From: Flavobacteriaceae bacterium
GTDB taxonomy: Bacteria; Bacteroidota; Bacteroidia; Flavobacteriales; Flavobacteriaceae
Assembly (NCBI GenBank): GCA_009926065.1
Contig: RFPP01000001.1
Coordinates: 1-64,000, forward strand
Direction: 5' to 3'
Length of the DNA: 64,000 nt
Shown here: positions 52,355 through 62,198 of the stretch, one piece after another
How positions within the stretch are numbered: the stretch's first letter is position 1
Layout of the letters: each line of letters begins with the position of its first letter
Translations under genes and position numbers: made by a program
Notes under the pieces: generated by a model
What the model saw: the letters and a program-made list of their open reading frames with translations, nothing else
What the model was told of the DNA's origin: nothing
The model's database searches: none

Positions 52355-53683
52355 TTATTCATGTTTCCAATTCAACCGATCTTGTTGATTGTATTGCCAT
52401 GGGGCTCCATTGTTTTCAATATTACTCATCATATTATTCAGTGGCATCGGAGCAGCACTCTGTTCCATTACTAAATATCTACGCAGGTCTATAATTATTG
52501 ATAATGGATTGATATTAACAGGACATTCTTCAACGCATGCATTACATGAGGTACAAGCCCAAATTTCTTCTGCTGAGATATAATTGTTTAGCAAAGTCAC
52601 ATTATCAGGAATAAAAACTCCTTTATTTTTATCAATATTATTACCAACTTCTACTAATCGATCTCTTGTATCCATCATTATTTTCCTTGGTGATAATTTT
52701 TTTCCTGTTTGATTTGCTGGACAAACAGAGGTACATCTCCCACATTCTGTACAAGTATAAGCATTTAATAATTGAACCCAATTTAAATCCTGTACATCAC
52801 TTGCTCCAAATTTTGAAGGTATAGCATTTTCTTCCACTGAAGCTGCTGCAAATGGATCGGCATTTGGATCCATCATTAATTTAACTTCTTTAGTTACCGA
52901 TTCTAAATTATCAAATTGTCCTTCTGGGTTTAAATTTGCAAAATAAGTATTAGGAAATGCTAATAAAATATGAAGGTGTTTAGAAAAATAGAGGTAATTC
53001 AAAAATATTAATATTCCTATAATATGTAGCCACCAAAAAGTTCTTTCTAATATGAAAACTAAGTTGGTTGAAAGACCATCGAAAAGAGGCAAAAGGAATT
53101 GAGAAATTGGGAACACACCTGCTTTACTATAATGTTCGAATCCTTCTGGAATATTTTGCAAATGAAGATCGGCAGCATTCATTAATAAAAACAAGGACAT
53201 TAATACAATTTCAAAATACAAAATTAAATTAGCATCTCTTGTTGGCCATCCTTTTAAATCATTATGAATAAAACGATTTAACTTGATAATATTTCTTCTA
53301 ATAAAGAAAATCATTACTGAAACAATAACCAAAATTGCTAAAATTTCAAAGGAACCTATAAGAAAATTATATAGGCTACCTAGGCCAGAAAAAACCCTGT
53401 GAGTACCAAAAAGACCATCTACAATTATTTCCAGTAATTCAATATTTATGATGATAAATCCAACATAAACAATAATATGAAGGAATCCAGCTATTGGCCT
53501 TTTTACCATTTTAGATTGTCCCAACGCAATCATTGCCATATTTTTCCATCTTAAAGAAGGATTGTCTGAACGATTTACATCCTGACCTAATTTTATGTTT
53601 CTGATTATTTTTCTAATGTTTATAGTAAAAAAACCGAAACCAAAAATTAAAATAATTGCAAATATCAAGTTTACTAACCCCAT
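52355..53683 (-). CDS. Membrane-bound 4Fe-4S oxidoreductase (HdrDE-like)
   Basis: A 442-residue protein with about five transmembrane helices in residues 1-245 that resemble a nitrate reductase gamma/HdrE-like haem b domain (His residues in GFLHIIVYVGF and WWLHIIGILIF), followed by a ferredoxin-type domain with two clusters: YTCTECGRCTSVCPANQTGK near residue 310 and WACTSCNACVEECPVNINP near residue 380. It should pass electrons between the quinone pool and cytosolic Fe-S partners, most likely the CCG protein encoded downstream. It starts 6 bp after the MCE gene stop. Confidence 0.85.
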   Translation of the reverse strand: MGLVNLIFAIILIFGFGFFTINIRKIIRNIKLGQDVNRSDNPSLRWKNMAMIALGQSKMVKRPIAGFLHIIVYVGFIIINIELLEIIVDGLFGTHRVFSGLGSLYNFLIGSFEILAILVIVSVMIFFIRRNIIKLNRFIHNDLKGWPTRDANLILYFEIVLMSLFLLMNAADLHLQNIPEGFEHYSKAGVFPISQFLLPLFDGLSTNLVFILERTFWWLHIIGILIFLNYLYFSKHLHILLAFPNTYFANLNPEGQFDNLESVTKEVKLMMDPNADPFAAASVEENAIPSKFGASDVQDLNWVQLLNAYTCTECGRCTSVCPANQTGKKLSPRKIMMDTRDRLVEVGNNIDKNKGVFIPDNVTLLNNYISAEEIWACTSCNACVEECPVNINPLSIIIDLRRYLVMEQSAAPMPLNNMMSNIENNGAPWQYNQQDRLNWKHE

Positions 53684-53689
53684 AAAGAT

Positions 53690-54649
53690 TTAGTTTTTAG
53701 TAATTTTAATCGAGTCGTTTGGAGTTTTATAAGGTTTATTTTTCTTCCCAAATAACGAAACATTAATATATCTGGTAGGATTTAACCTTAAATCTTGTAG
53801 TAACAATTCCAATTCCTTAGATGTTTTTTCGAGATTATTGTATAGGTCATCATCCTTAACAATTTTACCTAAAGAACCTTTGCCAGATTGAACATCATTC
53901 ATGATTTTGTCAACATTGATAAGCGTTTTTTCAAGATTATTAACCACTTTTGTAAGGTTGGCTTTTGATAAAGAATCAGAAATTTTAGAAAAATCGGTTG
54001 AAACTTTATTCAAATTTGAGAACGTTTTATCAATATTACCTTTATTATTGGTTAAAATAGAATTTGCATTATCTACTACTTGATTGAAAGCTTTAATAGT
54101 TTTGCTCAAATCGGATATACTATTTTTTAAATTTTCTTTAGACTTTGTATCTAAAACTTCATTTAAATTAGTTAAAAGCAAATCGGCATTAACAACCATT
54201 TTTTCAATTTTTTGTTGCAGTGGAGCCAACTTATCGCTTACTAAATCTGTCAATCCTTTTTTTACCGAGCTTGTTAATGTATCTCCACTAACAGCAACAT
54301 TTTTGTCACTAAAATTTGGAATAATTTGGAGTTGTCTGCCGACTATTAATCCAGGTTCATATATGGCTACCACACTAGATTTAGAAAATTGAAAATCATT
54401 TTTTATTTGAAGCTGTACCAAAATTTCTCCATTTGGTTGGAGTTTAATACCGGCAACTTGACCTACAACTAAACCATTAATTGTAATAGGAGCAGTCGCT
54501 GCTAAACCTTCAACATTATCGTATTTTACAAAAAATGTTTTGTAATTATTTAATATGTCTTTGCCTTTCAAATAACTATAACCCCATATAAATAAGGAAA
54601 TGGAGGAAATAACTAATATTCCGGCTTTAATTTCTTTTGTAATTTTCAA
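53690..54649 (-). CDS. MCE-domain protein (MlaD family)
   Basis: A 319-residue protein with one N-terminal transmembrane helix (AGILVISSISLFIWGYSYL) and an MCE domain at about residues 35-115 (NNYKTFFVKYDNVEGLAATAPITINGLVVGQVAGI, then SSVVAIYEPGLIVGRQLQI). The rest is a long heptad-patterned coiled coil (NLNEVLDTKSKENLKNSI). MlaD-type proteins form hexameric rings in the periplasm that move phospholipids between membranes. The ATPase and permease partners (MlaF, MlaE) are not in the window. It sits between the amidase and the membrane Fe-S protein in one series. Confidence 0.9.
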   Translation of the reverse strand: MKITKEIKAGILVISSISLFIWGYSYLKGKDILNNYKTFFVKYDNVEGLAATAPITINGLVVGQVAGIKLQPNGEILVQLQIKNDFQFSKSSVVAIYEPGLIVGRQLQIIPNFSDKNVAVSGDTLTSSVKKGLTDLVSDKLAPLQQKIEKMVVNADLLLTNLNEVLDTKSKENLKNSISDLSKTIKAFNQVVDNANSILTNNKGNIDKTFSNLNKVSTDFSKISDSLSKANLTKVVNNLEKTLINVDKIMNDVQSGKGSLGKIVKDDDLYNNLEKTSKELELLLQDLRLNPTRYINVSLFGKKNKPYKTPNDSIKITKN

Positions 54650-54696
54650 TTTCAGATATTTTGTACAAATTTAAAATAAAACTTTGGTTAAATGAA

Positions 54697-55863
54697 TTAT
54701 TTAATCGCATCTTTTAAAGGAATTGATTTTCCGTTTTTAAGAGCTATTATAAATGCGGAATTATACCCTTTTGATTTAGCTTCAGATAAAAGTTTCTTTA
54801 CTTCTTCATAATCTGATGTTTGGCCATAAAAGTATTTATAAATTGATCCAGAATCTTCTAATTGAATATTCTTTAAACCTTTGAAATTACTAGGATCTAA
54901 ATTCATTTTTTTAGTACTGGCTGCAATTTGTACTTTAAATTGTATATCGGTTTCCTTTAGAGATTCTTTTGACTTTTCTTTATTAATTATAACCTCATCT
55001 TTTTTTATTGAGATAGGGTTGTCAACTGATGTTTTTTCAATAATTTTTTTCGAAGGGCGATTTTCTTCTGTATAATCATCATCAATTCCAAAATATTCTT
55101 TTTTATAACTAATTATTGCTTTTGCAATGGCATTTGCTATATCATTTTGACCTTCTTCAGAATCTAAAATTGCACCTTCAACTGGATTAGAAACAAATCC
55201 TGTTTCAATCAAAACCCTTGGCATATATGCTTTATGAAGAACCATGTATGGAGCTTGTTTCACACCTCCACCCCTAATTTTTTTGCCTATTTTAGCAAAC
55301 TCATCTTCAACTTTGGCAGCAAGCGCAATACTATTATTTAAATAATCTTCTTGCATTAATGTTAACCCAATTAGGGTTTCAGGCGAACTTGGATCATACC
55401 CATTATATTTTTGTTTATAGTCTTTTTCTAAAGTTACAACCTCATTCTCATTTTTTGCAACAGCTAAACTAGATGCATTTTTGGTCATACCCATTACATA
55501 AGTCTCTGTACCATCAGCAGCTGTATTTTTATTTGCATTGCAATGAATGGAAACAAAAATATTTGAATCGGCTTTGTTTGCTATATTTGCTCGCTCCACT
55601 AACCCAATAAATACGTCTGTTTCTCTGGTATAATTGACTTCAAAATTGGGTTGTTCTTCCAAAATTTTACCCACTTTTAAAACAATAGCTAACGAAATAT
55701 TTTTTTCAATATGACCATTATAAACCGCACCGAAGTCATGATCTCCATGACCTGCATCCAAGGTAACTTTAAATTTTTTAATTTGAGAATTACCGGAAAT
55801 AGTTAGAAATAACATTCCAATTATCGATAAAACTTTAATTATATTTTTAATATTCACGAACAT
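54697..55863 (-). CDS. N-acetylmuramoyl-L-alanine amidase with SPOR domain
   Basis: A 388-residue exported enzyme. Signal-like N-terminus (IKVLSIIGMLFLTISGNSQ), then an Amidase_3 zinc domain at residues 30-255: His in LDAGHGDHDFGAV, Glu in NGHIEKNISLAI, His in IFVSIHCNANKNT, Glu in PRVLIETGFVSNP. After a charged linker the C-terminus (about 310-388) is a SPOR-type domain (IQFKVQIAASTKKMNLDPSNF, YKYFYGQTSDYEEVKKLLSEA), which binds denuded glycans at the septum. It probably splits septal peptidoglycan. First gene of the minus-strand envelope series, divergent from the lptD-type gene. Confidence 0.92.
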   Translation of the reverse strand: MFVNIKNIIKVLSIIGMLFLTISGNSQIKKFKVTLDAGHGDHDFGAVYNGHIEKNISLAIVLKVGKILEEQPNFEVNYTRETDVFIGLVERANIANKADSNIFVSIHCNANKNTAADGTETYVMGMTKNASSLAVAKNENEVVTLEKDYKQKYNGYDPSSPETLIGLTLMQEDYLNNSIALAAKVEDEFAKIGKKIRGGGVKQAPYMVLHKAYMPRVLIETGFVSNPVEGAILDSEEGQNDIANAIAKAIISYKKEYFGIDDDYTEENRPSKKIIEKTSVDNPISIKKDEVIINKEKSKESLKETDIQFKVQIAASTKKMNLDPSNFKGLKNIQLEDSGSIYKYFYGQTSDYEEVKKLLSEAKSKGYNSAFIIALKNGKSIPLKDAIK

Positions 55864-55912
55864 ATTAAGTTAATTTTATTATTTCTTTAGAGTTATAAAT
55901 ATTTTAATTGAT

Positions 55913-55920
55913 TATTTTTG
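55913..55920 (+). promoter_or_regulatory. -7 box of the lptD-type gene
   Basis: TATTTTTG matches TAnnTTTG and ends 20 bp before the TTG codon at 55941 that appears to start the LptD-type protein. It places the transcription start only about 13-15 nt before that codon. Confidence 0.5.
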
Positions 55921-55940
55921 ACCAAAATTAATGTGTAGTT

Positions 55941-58652
55941 TTGGCAATTAAAATTATAAACCTTGATTTTACAAAAATAGCATTTAAACCTTTGTATACA
56001 AACTTATTTTATATCGTTTTATTATCATTTTTCCTAACAATAGGATCAACTAAATCATACTCACAAAATTTACCTTTAAAATCGGTTGAAAATAAATCAA
56101 AAGAACTAAAAGAATCTAATGTTAAAATAGTATCTAACCCATCAATTAGTTTGGATTCTTTAAAAATGGATACTTTAAAACCAAAAAAAGAAATCTTAGA
56201 ATCCAAAATAAAAAGAACTGCAATAGGATATGAAAAAATAAATCAGAAAAAGAAATTAATGACATTATTTGATAAGGCAGAGTTGTACTATCAAGATATT
56301 GAGCTAAAATCGGGAATAATTGTATTAGATTATGAAAAAAATGAAATTTATGCAGGGAGAATAAAAGATTCCACAGGAAAGTATACCCAACTTCCTGTTT
56401 TTAAGCAAGGTGTCAACGTTATTGAACCAGATTCCATTCGTTTTAATTTTAAAACAAAGAAAGCACTCGTTTGGAATTCAAGAACAGAGCAAAATGACTT
56501 TAAAATCAAAGCAGAAATTACAAAAAGAGAAAATGATTCTGTTTATTTTATGAAAAGAGCTCGTTTTACTACCTCTGAAGACATCGAAAATCCAGAATAT
56601 TATTTTCAAACCAGTAAAGTTAAATTTGTTCCAGGAAAAAAATCTGTAATTGGATTAACCCACATGGTAATAGCCAATGTCCCTACACCTTTAATTATGC
56701 CATTTGCATTTTTTCCAATGACAGAAACTAGTGAATCTGGTATAATCATGCCTACTTTTAATGATACAAGACAAAGAGGGTTTGCTTTACAAAATGGAGG
56801 ATATTATTTTGCTTTAAGCGATAATTATGACTTAGCCATATTAGGAGATTATTATACTAATGGGAGTTATGCACTAAGAGCTGAAACTAGTTATGCTAAA
56901 CGTTACAAGTATAATGGTAATATAAATATACGTTTTGAGAATTTAATTACAAGTGAACGCGGCTATCCTGATTATACTAAAAGTAATATTTATAACATTC
57001 AATGGTCTCACAATAAAGATCAAAAATCAAATCCAAATTCACGATTTTCAGCTTCTGTAAATATGGGTAGTAGCACTTATTTCCAGCAATCCATTAATCA
57101 GGTTAACAATAATTCTCGTTTAAACAATACATTAAGTTCCTCTGTATCCTATTCAAAAACTTTTAATAGTGTTCCTCAGGTAAATATGTCATTAACGGCA
57201 ACCCATTCTCAAAATACCCAAACGCAAACAATAAATATGACATTACCCTCTTTGCAACTCAATGTTGATCGTATTTTTCCATTTGCTCCTAAAGATGGGG
57301 AAAAAAGAGGAATATTTAAAAACATTAACTTTCAATACACATTGAGAGGAGATAATAGGATAGAAACAAAAGATTCTTTATTTTTCAAACCTCAAATGTT
57401 TAGAGATGCAAATTCGGGTTTTCAGCATTCTATTCCTTTGAGTACGAATTTTAAATTATTTAAATATTTTAGTGCTTCTGCTTCATTAAATTATAATGAA
57501 GTATGGTACTTCAAAACATTAAATAAACGTTTTGATAATCAGCAAAATAAGGTTGTGGAGAGTTTTGAAAATGGATTTGACGCATTTAGAACTTATAATT
57601 TTAGTTCAAGTATAGGAACAACTATTTATGGAACTTTTAATTTTGGTTCAAACAAAAAGATACAATCTATTAGACATGTTATAAGACCCTCAGTTGCCTA
57701 TAGTTATGCTCCTAGTTTTGAAAAATATTATGATACCTATGCTTCTGACGGAAGTGGAACAATTATTAAAGAATATACTCGATTTGAAAGAGGGATATAT
57801 GGTTCGCCGGGATTAGGTAAATCAAATATTATCAGTTTTGACATAAGTAACACTTTTGAGGCTAAGGTTAGAGATAAAGATGCTACCAAAACAGAGCCTA
57901 AAAAAATTATGTTGTTAAATAATTTAAATTTTCACACCGATTATAATGCTACCTCGGATTCATTAAGGTGGTCACCTTTAAGGATAAGCGGAGGTACTAC
58001 GCTATTCAAAAATAAAATGAACGTTAACTTTGCTACTACATTAGATCCTTACGCAATAGATAATTCTGGCAGAAGAATCAACACCTTCAATTGGAATAAT
58101 GAAGGTAGTTTATTTAGAATGACAAGTTCAAATTTGACCATCAATTATTCATTAGCAAGTACAGATGGAGAAGAAAATAAAAATAAACAAGGGGAACGAA
58201 ATGGTGGTCGTTCTGATGATTTATATGGAACAAACACCGATTTTAGTGACAGAAGAGATAGTCAGTTCAATCAAAGAGAAGATAGTGAGAATAAAATTTC
58301 TGAATTTTTTAAATCTACAATTCCATGGGATTTAACAATGGCCTATTCTTTAACTTATAGTAATAACAATAGAGAAAATAAAATCATAGGAAACACTTTA
58401 AGTTTTTCAACCAACATTGAATTGACGCCGAAATGGAGAATAGGAACCTCTTCTGGTTACGATTTTGTTCAAAAAGGGGTAACCTATACTCAATTTCGAT
58501 TTGAAAGAGACTTATTAAGTTGGAGAATGGATTTTAACTGGCTTCCATTTGGTGACAATGCCTTTTGGGGATTTTTTATTGGAATAAAATCAAGTGTACT
58601 AAGTGATATTAAGTGGGAAAAAAGAACAGTTCCTGATAGACAATTAAGATAA
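55941..58652 (+). CDS. LptD-like LPS assembly outer membrane protein
   Basis: A 903-residue outer membrane protein. A signal sequence (LFYIVLLSFFLTIGSTKSYSQ, about residues 22-42) is followed by an OstA/LptA-like periplasmic beta-jellyroll part (residues about 95-230: ELYYQDIELKSGIIVLDYEKN, KKALVWNSRT) and a long beta-barrel (residues about 250-900 with alternating strands, e.g. YALRAETSYAKRYKYNGNIN). This is the layout of LptD, which inserts LPS into the outer leaflet; Bacteroidota versions lack recognisable disulfide cysteines. No ATG precedes the signal region in frame: TTG 55941 is the best start (an ATG at 55931 is in another frame). The ridA gene starts 1 bp downstream. Confidence 0.82.
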   Translation: MAIKIINLDFTKIAFKPLYTNLFYIVLLSFFLTIGSTKSYSQNLPLKSVENKSKELKESNVKIVSNPSISLDSLKMDTLKPKKEILESKIKRTAIGYEKINQKKKLMTLFDKAELYYQDIELKSGIIVLDYEKNEIYAGRIKDSTGKYTQLPVFKQGVNVIEPDSIRFNFKTKKALVWNSRTEQNDFKIKAEITKRENDSVYFMKRARFTTSEDIENPEYYFQTSKVKFVPGKKSVIGLTHMVIANVPTPLIMPFAFFPMTETSESGIIMPTFNDTRQRGFALQNGGYYFALSDNYDLAILGDYYTNGSYALRAETSYAKRYKYNGNINIRFENLITSERGYPDYTKSNIYNIQWSHNKDQKSNPNSRFSASVNMGSSTYFQQSINQVNNNSRLNNTLSSSVSYSKTFNSVPQVNMSLTATHSQNTQTQTINMTLPSLQLNVDRIFPFAPKDGEKRGIFKNINFQYTLRGDNRIETKDSLFFKPQMFRDANSGFQHSIPLSTNFKLFKYFSASASLNYNEVWYFKTLNKRFDNQQNKVVESFENGFDAFRTYNFSSSIGTTIYGTFNFGSNKKIQSIRHVIRPSVAYSYAPSFEKYYDTYASDGSGTIIKEYTRFERGIYGSPGLGKSNIISFDISNTFEAKVRDKDATKTEPKKIMLLNNLNFHTDYNATSDSLRWSPLRISGGTTLFKNKMNVNFATTLDPYAIDNSGRRINTFNWNNEGSLFRMTSSNLTINYSLASTDGEENKNKQGERNGGRSDDLYGTNTDFSDRRDSQFNQREDSENKISEFFKSTIPWDLTMAYSLTYSNNNRENKIIGNTLSFSTNIELTPKWRIGTSSGYDFVQKGVTYTQFRFERDLLSWRMDFNWLPFGDNAFWGFFIGIKSSVLSDIKWEKRTVPDRQLR

Positions 58653-58653
58653 C

Positions 58654-59034
58654 ATGAAAAAAATAATATTTACAGACAAAGCACCCTCACCAATTGGACC
58701 TTACAATCAAGCGGTATTAATAGGAAATACATTATATACTTCAGGTCAAATAGCCTTAAATCCTTCAACTATGGAATTAGTTTTAGATACCATAGAAAAG
58801 GAAACGACTCAAGTAATGGAAAATTTGAAAGCAGTTTTAGAAGCTGCTGATATGAATTTCTCTAATGTAGTTAAAAGCACCATTTATATCTCTGATATGA
58901 ATGATTTTGCAAAAATAAACACCGTTTATGCTAGTTACTTCGATGAAGAAATTGCACCTGCAAGGGAAACAGTTCAAGTAGCCAATTTACCTAGAAATGT
59001 TAATATTGAAATTTCTATGATTGGAATTAAATAA
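58654..59034 (+). CDS. ridA: RidA family enamine/imine deaminase
   Basis: A 126-residue RidA protein, which hydrolyses reactive enamines and imines such as 2-aminoacrylate formed by PLP enzymes. Family hallmarks: KAPSPIGPYNQAVLIGNTLYTSGQI at the start, NLKAVLEAADMNFSNVVKSTIYI, and the active-site Arg with ARETVQVANLPRNVNIEISMI at the end. It starts 1 bp after the lptD-type gene and is probably translated from the same mRNA, an arrangement without an evident functional link. It ends at a perfect terminator. Confidence 0.94.
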   Translation: MKKIIFTDKAPSPIGPYNQAVLIGNTLYTSGQIALNPSTMELVLDTIEKETTQVMENLKAVLEAADMNFSNVVKSTIYISDMNDFAKINTVYASYFDEEIAPARETVQVANLPRNVNIEISMIGIK

Positions 59035-59044
59035 ATTTAGATAA

Positions 59045-59082
59045 CAATAAACCGAATTTAATATTTCAAATTCGGTTTATTG
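59045..59082. terminator. Bidirectional terminator
   Basis: CAATAAACCGAATTT (59045-59059) pairs perfectly over 15 bp with AAATTCGGTTTATTG (59068-59082), loop AATATTTC, between convergent ridA (+) and the kinase gene (-). Confidence 0.9.
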
Positions 59083-59088
59083 TAGAAT

Positions 59089-59937
59089 TTAGTTTAAAAT
59101 ATGAAAATCAATTAAACCATCAATCGGTCTTCTTAATACATTTCCAATTTTTAATCCGTTGTTTTCTAATACTTCTTTTAGTTCCTCTTTTAAATAAAAC
59201 GCTATAGAACCAATAAAATGAATTGGAACTTCTTTGCAATTTTCATATTGAGTAATGTAATTATCAACGAAAACTTGCATGTCTTTTCGTACTAATTTCT
59301 GGCAATATTCTTCCTCTTTGTGTAAAATAAGGAATTTTGCAAATGTTGCCATATAAGCATTTGGATTTGGCTGTTTATATAATTGATTCTTAATTACATC
59401 AGCATCTAAATCGTATGATTTTGCAAATTCGATTGCTAAATTAATTGGCATTTTTCCAAAATAATAATCTCTAATTAGTTGTCTTCCAAATTGATTTCCA
59501 CTACAATCATCCATTGCGATATAGCCCAACGATTGAACTTTTTGATGAAGAATTTTTCCATCATAATAACTACAATTAGAACCTGTCCCTAAAATACAAA
59601 CAATTGCTTTTTCATTTTTTGGGGTAGTTGCATAAACGGCTGCATAAGTATCTTCGTGAACTACAACTACTGCATTTGGAAAGTACTCTTTAAATACGTC
59701 AGTTAGATAATTTTTCATCCTGTCAGTACCGCATCCTGCCCCATAAAAAAATAGATGTGTTACGTTTTCTTTATTTAAAGAAATATCAAATCTATCATTT
59801 ACCCTAGAAATAATTTCTTCTTTATTAAGAACCTCTGGATTCAATCCTAATGTTTGGGTAGTAAACAAGATTTTTCCTGATTCGTCAATTGAAATCCAAT
59901 CGGCTTTTGTAGAACCGCTATCAACTAATAATTTCAT
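59089..59937 (-). CDS. N-acetylglucosamine kinase-like BadF/BadG ATPase
   Basis: A 282-residue ASKHA-fold kinase: phosphate 1 motif LLVDSGSTKADWISID at the N-terminus, FYGAGCGTDRMK, the second phosphate loop AIVCILGTGSNCSYYDG, and adenosine region IHFIGSIAFYLKEEL. This group includes N-acetylglucosamine kinase of eukaryotes and bacterial BadF-type activators; the length and motifs fit the sugar kinase. In this genome it lies downstream of pfkA and gapA, so feeding amino-sugars from cell-wall recycling into glycolysis is a reasonable guess. It is separated from gapA by 66 bp. Confidence 0.78.
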   Translation of the reverse strand: MKLLVDSGSTKADWISIDESGKILFTTQTLGLNPEVLNKEEIISRVNDRFDISLNKENVTHLFFYGAGCGTDRMKNYLTDVFKEYFPNAVVVVHEDTYAAVYATTPKNEKAIVCILGTGSNCSYYDGKILHQKVQSLGYIAMDDCSGNQFGRQLIRDYYFGKMPINLAIEFAKSYDLDADVIKNQLYKQPNPNAYMATFAKFLILHKEEEYCQKLVRKDMQVFVDNYITQYENCKEVPIHFIGSIAFYLKEELKEVLENNGLKIGNVLRRPIDGLIDFHILN

Positions 59938-60003
59938 AAAATATGGTTTAGATAATTAAATAATTTGAAACAAAATCCTCAATTAAATTTGGATAAATAA
60001 ATA

Positions 60004-61014
<1,011 letters not shown>

Positions 61015-61064
61015 TTAAAACTTTTGACAATTAACTAATCGCCGATTTATATTAATTTAATTTT

Positions 61065-62051
61065 TTACGTTGACATGATATCAGAAACTCGCAATAGTTC
61101 TTTATCAATTTCAGTATGACCTTTAATAGCTTGTTCTAATGGTGTTAGAGTTATTTTATCTCCTAAAATACCAACCATGTAATTTGATTTTCCTTCTAAT
61201 AAAGATTCAACAGCCTTAACCCCTAATCTACTTGCTAAAACTCTATCAAAACAAGAAGGTGAACCACCTCTTTGCATATGTCCTAAAACTGAAACTCGAA
61301 CATCGTATTCAGGCATATTGGCTTCTACATAGTCTTTAAGTTCAAATACGCTTTTGCCAATTTTATCTCCTTCCGCAATTACAACGATACTTGATGATTT
61401 ACCTGATGATTTGCTTTTGTGTAAAGAATCTAATAAACGTTCTAATCCCAAATTTTCTTCAGGAATTAAAATTTCTTCAGCACCGGCTCCAATACCTGCA
61501 TTTAAAGCTATATGTCCAGCATCACGACCCATAACTTCTACGAAAAATAATCGATTATGAGAACTTGCAGTATCACGAATTTTATCAATTACTTCGATCA
61601 CCGTATTCAATGCTGTATCGTAACCTAATGTATGACTAGTTCCAAAAATATCATTATCAATAGTACCCGGAATACCCATGACAGGAAAACCATATTCTGC
61701 ATTAAATACTTCGGCACCTGTAAAACTTCCATCGCCTCCAATTACTACGAGCGAATCAATCTCAGCTTTAACTAGATTTTGATAAGCTTTATTTCTGCCT
61801 TCAGCTGACATGAACTCTTTTGATCGAGCCGACTTTAATATGGTACCTCCCTTATTAATTATGTTGTTAACGCTTCGAGGTCCAAGCTCTTTAAAATCTC
61901 CTTCAATCATTCCTTGATAACCACGATAAATCCCTATGCAATCTATGTTATGGTAGGCACAAGTTCTAACAACAGATCGAATAGCAGCGTTCATTCCGGG
62001 AGAATCACCTCCAGAAGTTAAAACACCTATTTTTTTTATTGTACTACTCAT
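61065..62051 (-). CDS. pfkA: 6-phosphofructokinase (ATP type)
   Basis: A 328-residue ATP-dependent phosphofructokinase. Hallmarks: N-terminal GVLTSGGDSPGMNAAIRSVV with the nucleotide loop, IGGDGSFTGAEVF, catalytic Asp in GIPGTIDNDIFGTSHTLGYDTA, MGRDAGHIALNAGIG, and RVSVLGHMQRGGSPSCFDRVLA. The Gly after GGDGS (not Asp) indicates an ATP rather than a pyrophosphate enzyme by the usual rule. It is the first gene of the glycolysis unit. Upstream 62052-62198 is AT-rich, with the palindrome AAACGTTT at 62136-62143 but no clear -7 box. Confidence 0.96.
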   Translation of the reverse strand: MSSTIKKIGVLTSGGDSPGMNAAIRSVVRTCAYHNIDCIGIYRGYQGMIEGDFKELGPRSVNNIINKGGTILKSARSKEFMSAEGRNKAYQNLVKAEIDSLVVIGGDGSFTGAEVFNAEYGFPVMGIPGTIDNDIFGTSHTLGYDTALNTVIEVIDKIRDTASSHNRLFFVEVMGRDAGHIALNAGIGAGAEEILIPEENLGLERLLDSLHKSKSSGKSSSIVVIAEGDKIGKSVFELKDYVEANMPEYDVRVSVLGHMQRGGSPSCFDRVLASRLGVKAVESLLEGKSNYMVGILGDKITLTPLEQAIKGHTEIDKELLRVSDIMST

Positions 62052-62198
62052 TTTTTTGTTTTAAAATGTAAACTTAATATAAATTGGGTTTAAAAAAAGT
62101 GCAATTTTTATTATATTATTAAATAATGTAAATTCAAACGTTTTCGTTGATAAGTTTTTAAATTAATAACTTTCCATATCAGAATAATATTTCATCAG

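Noticed and set aside
62136..62143. AAACGTTT palindrome upstream of pfkA as a LacI/CcpA-type operator
   Set aside because: A single 8-bp palindrome in AT-rich DNA, not close to a recognisable -7 box; too weak to claim.
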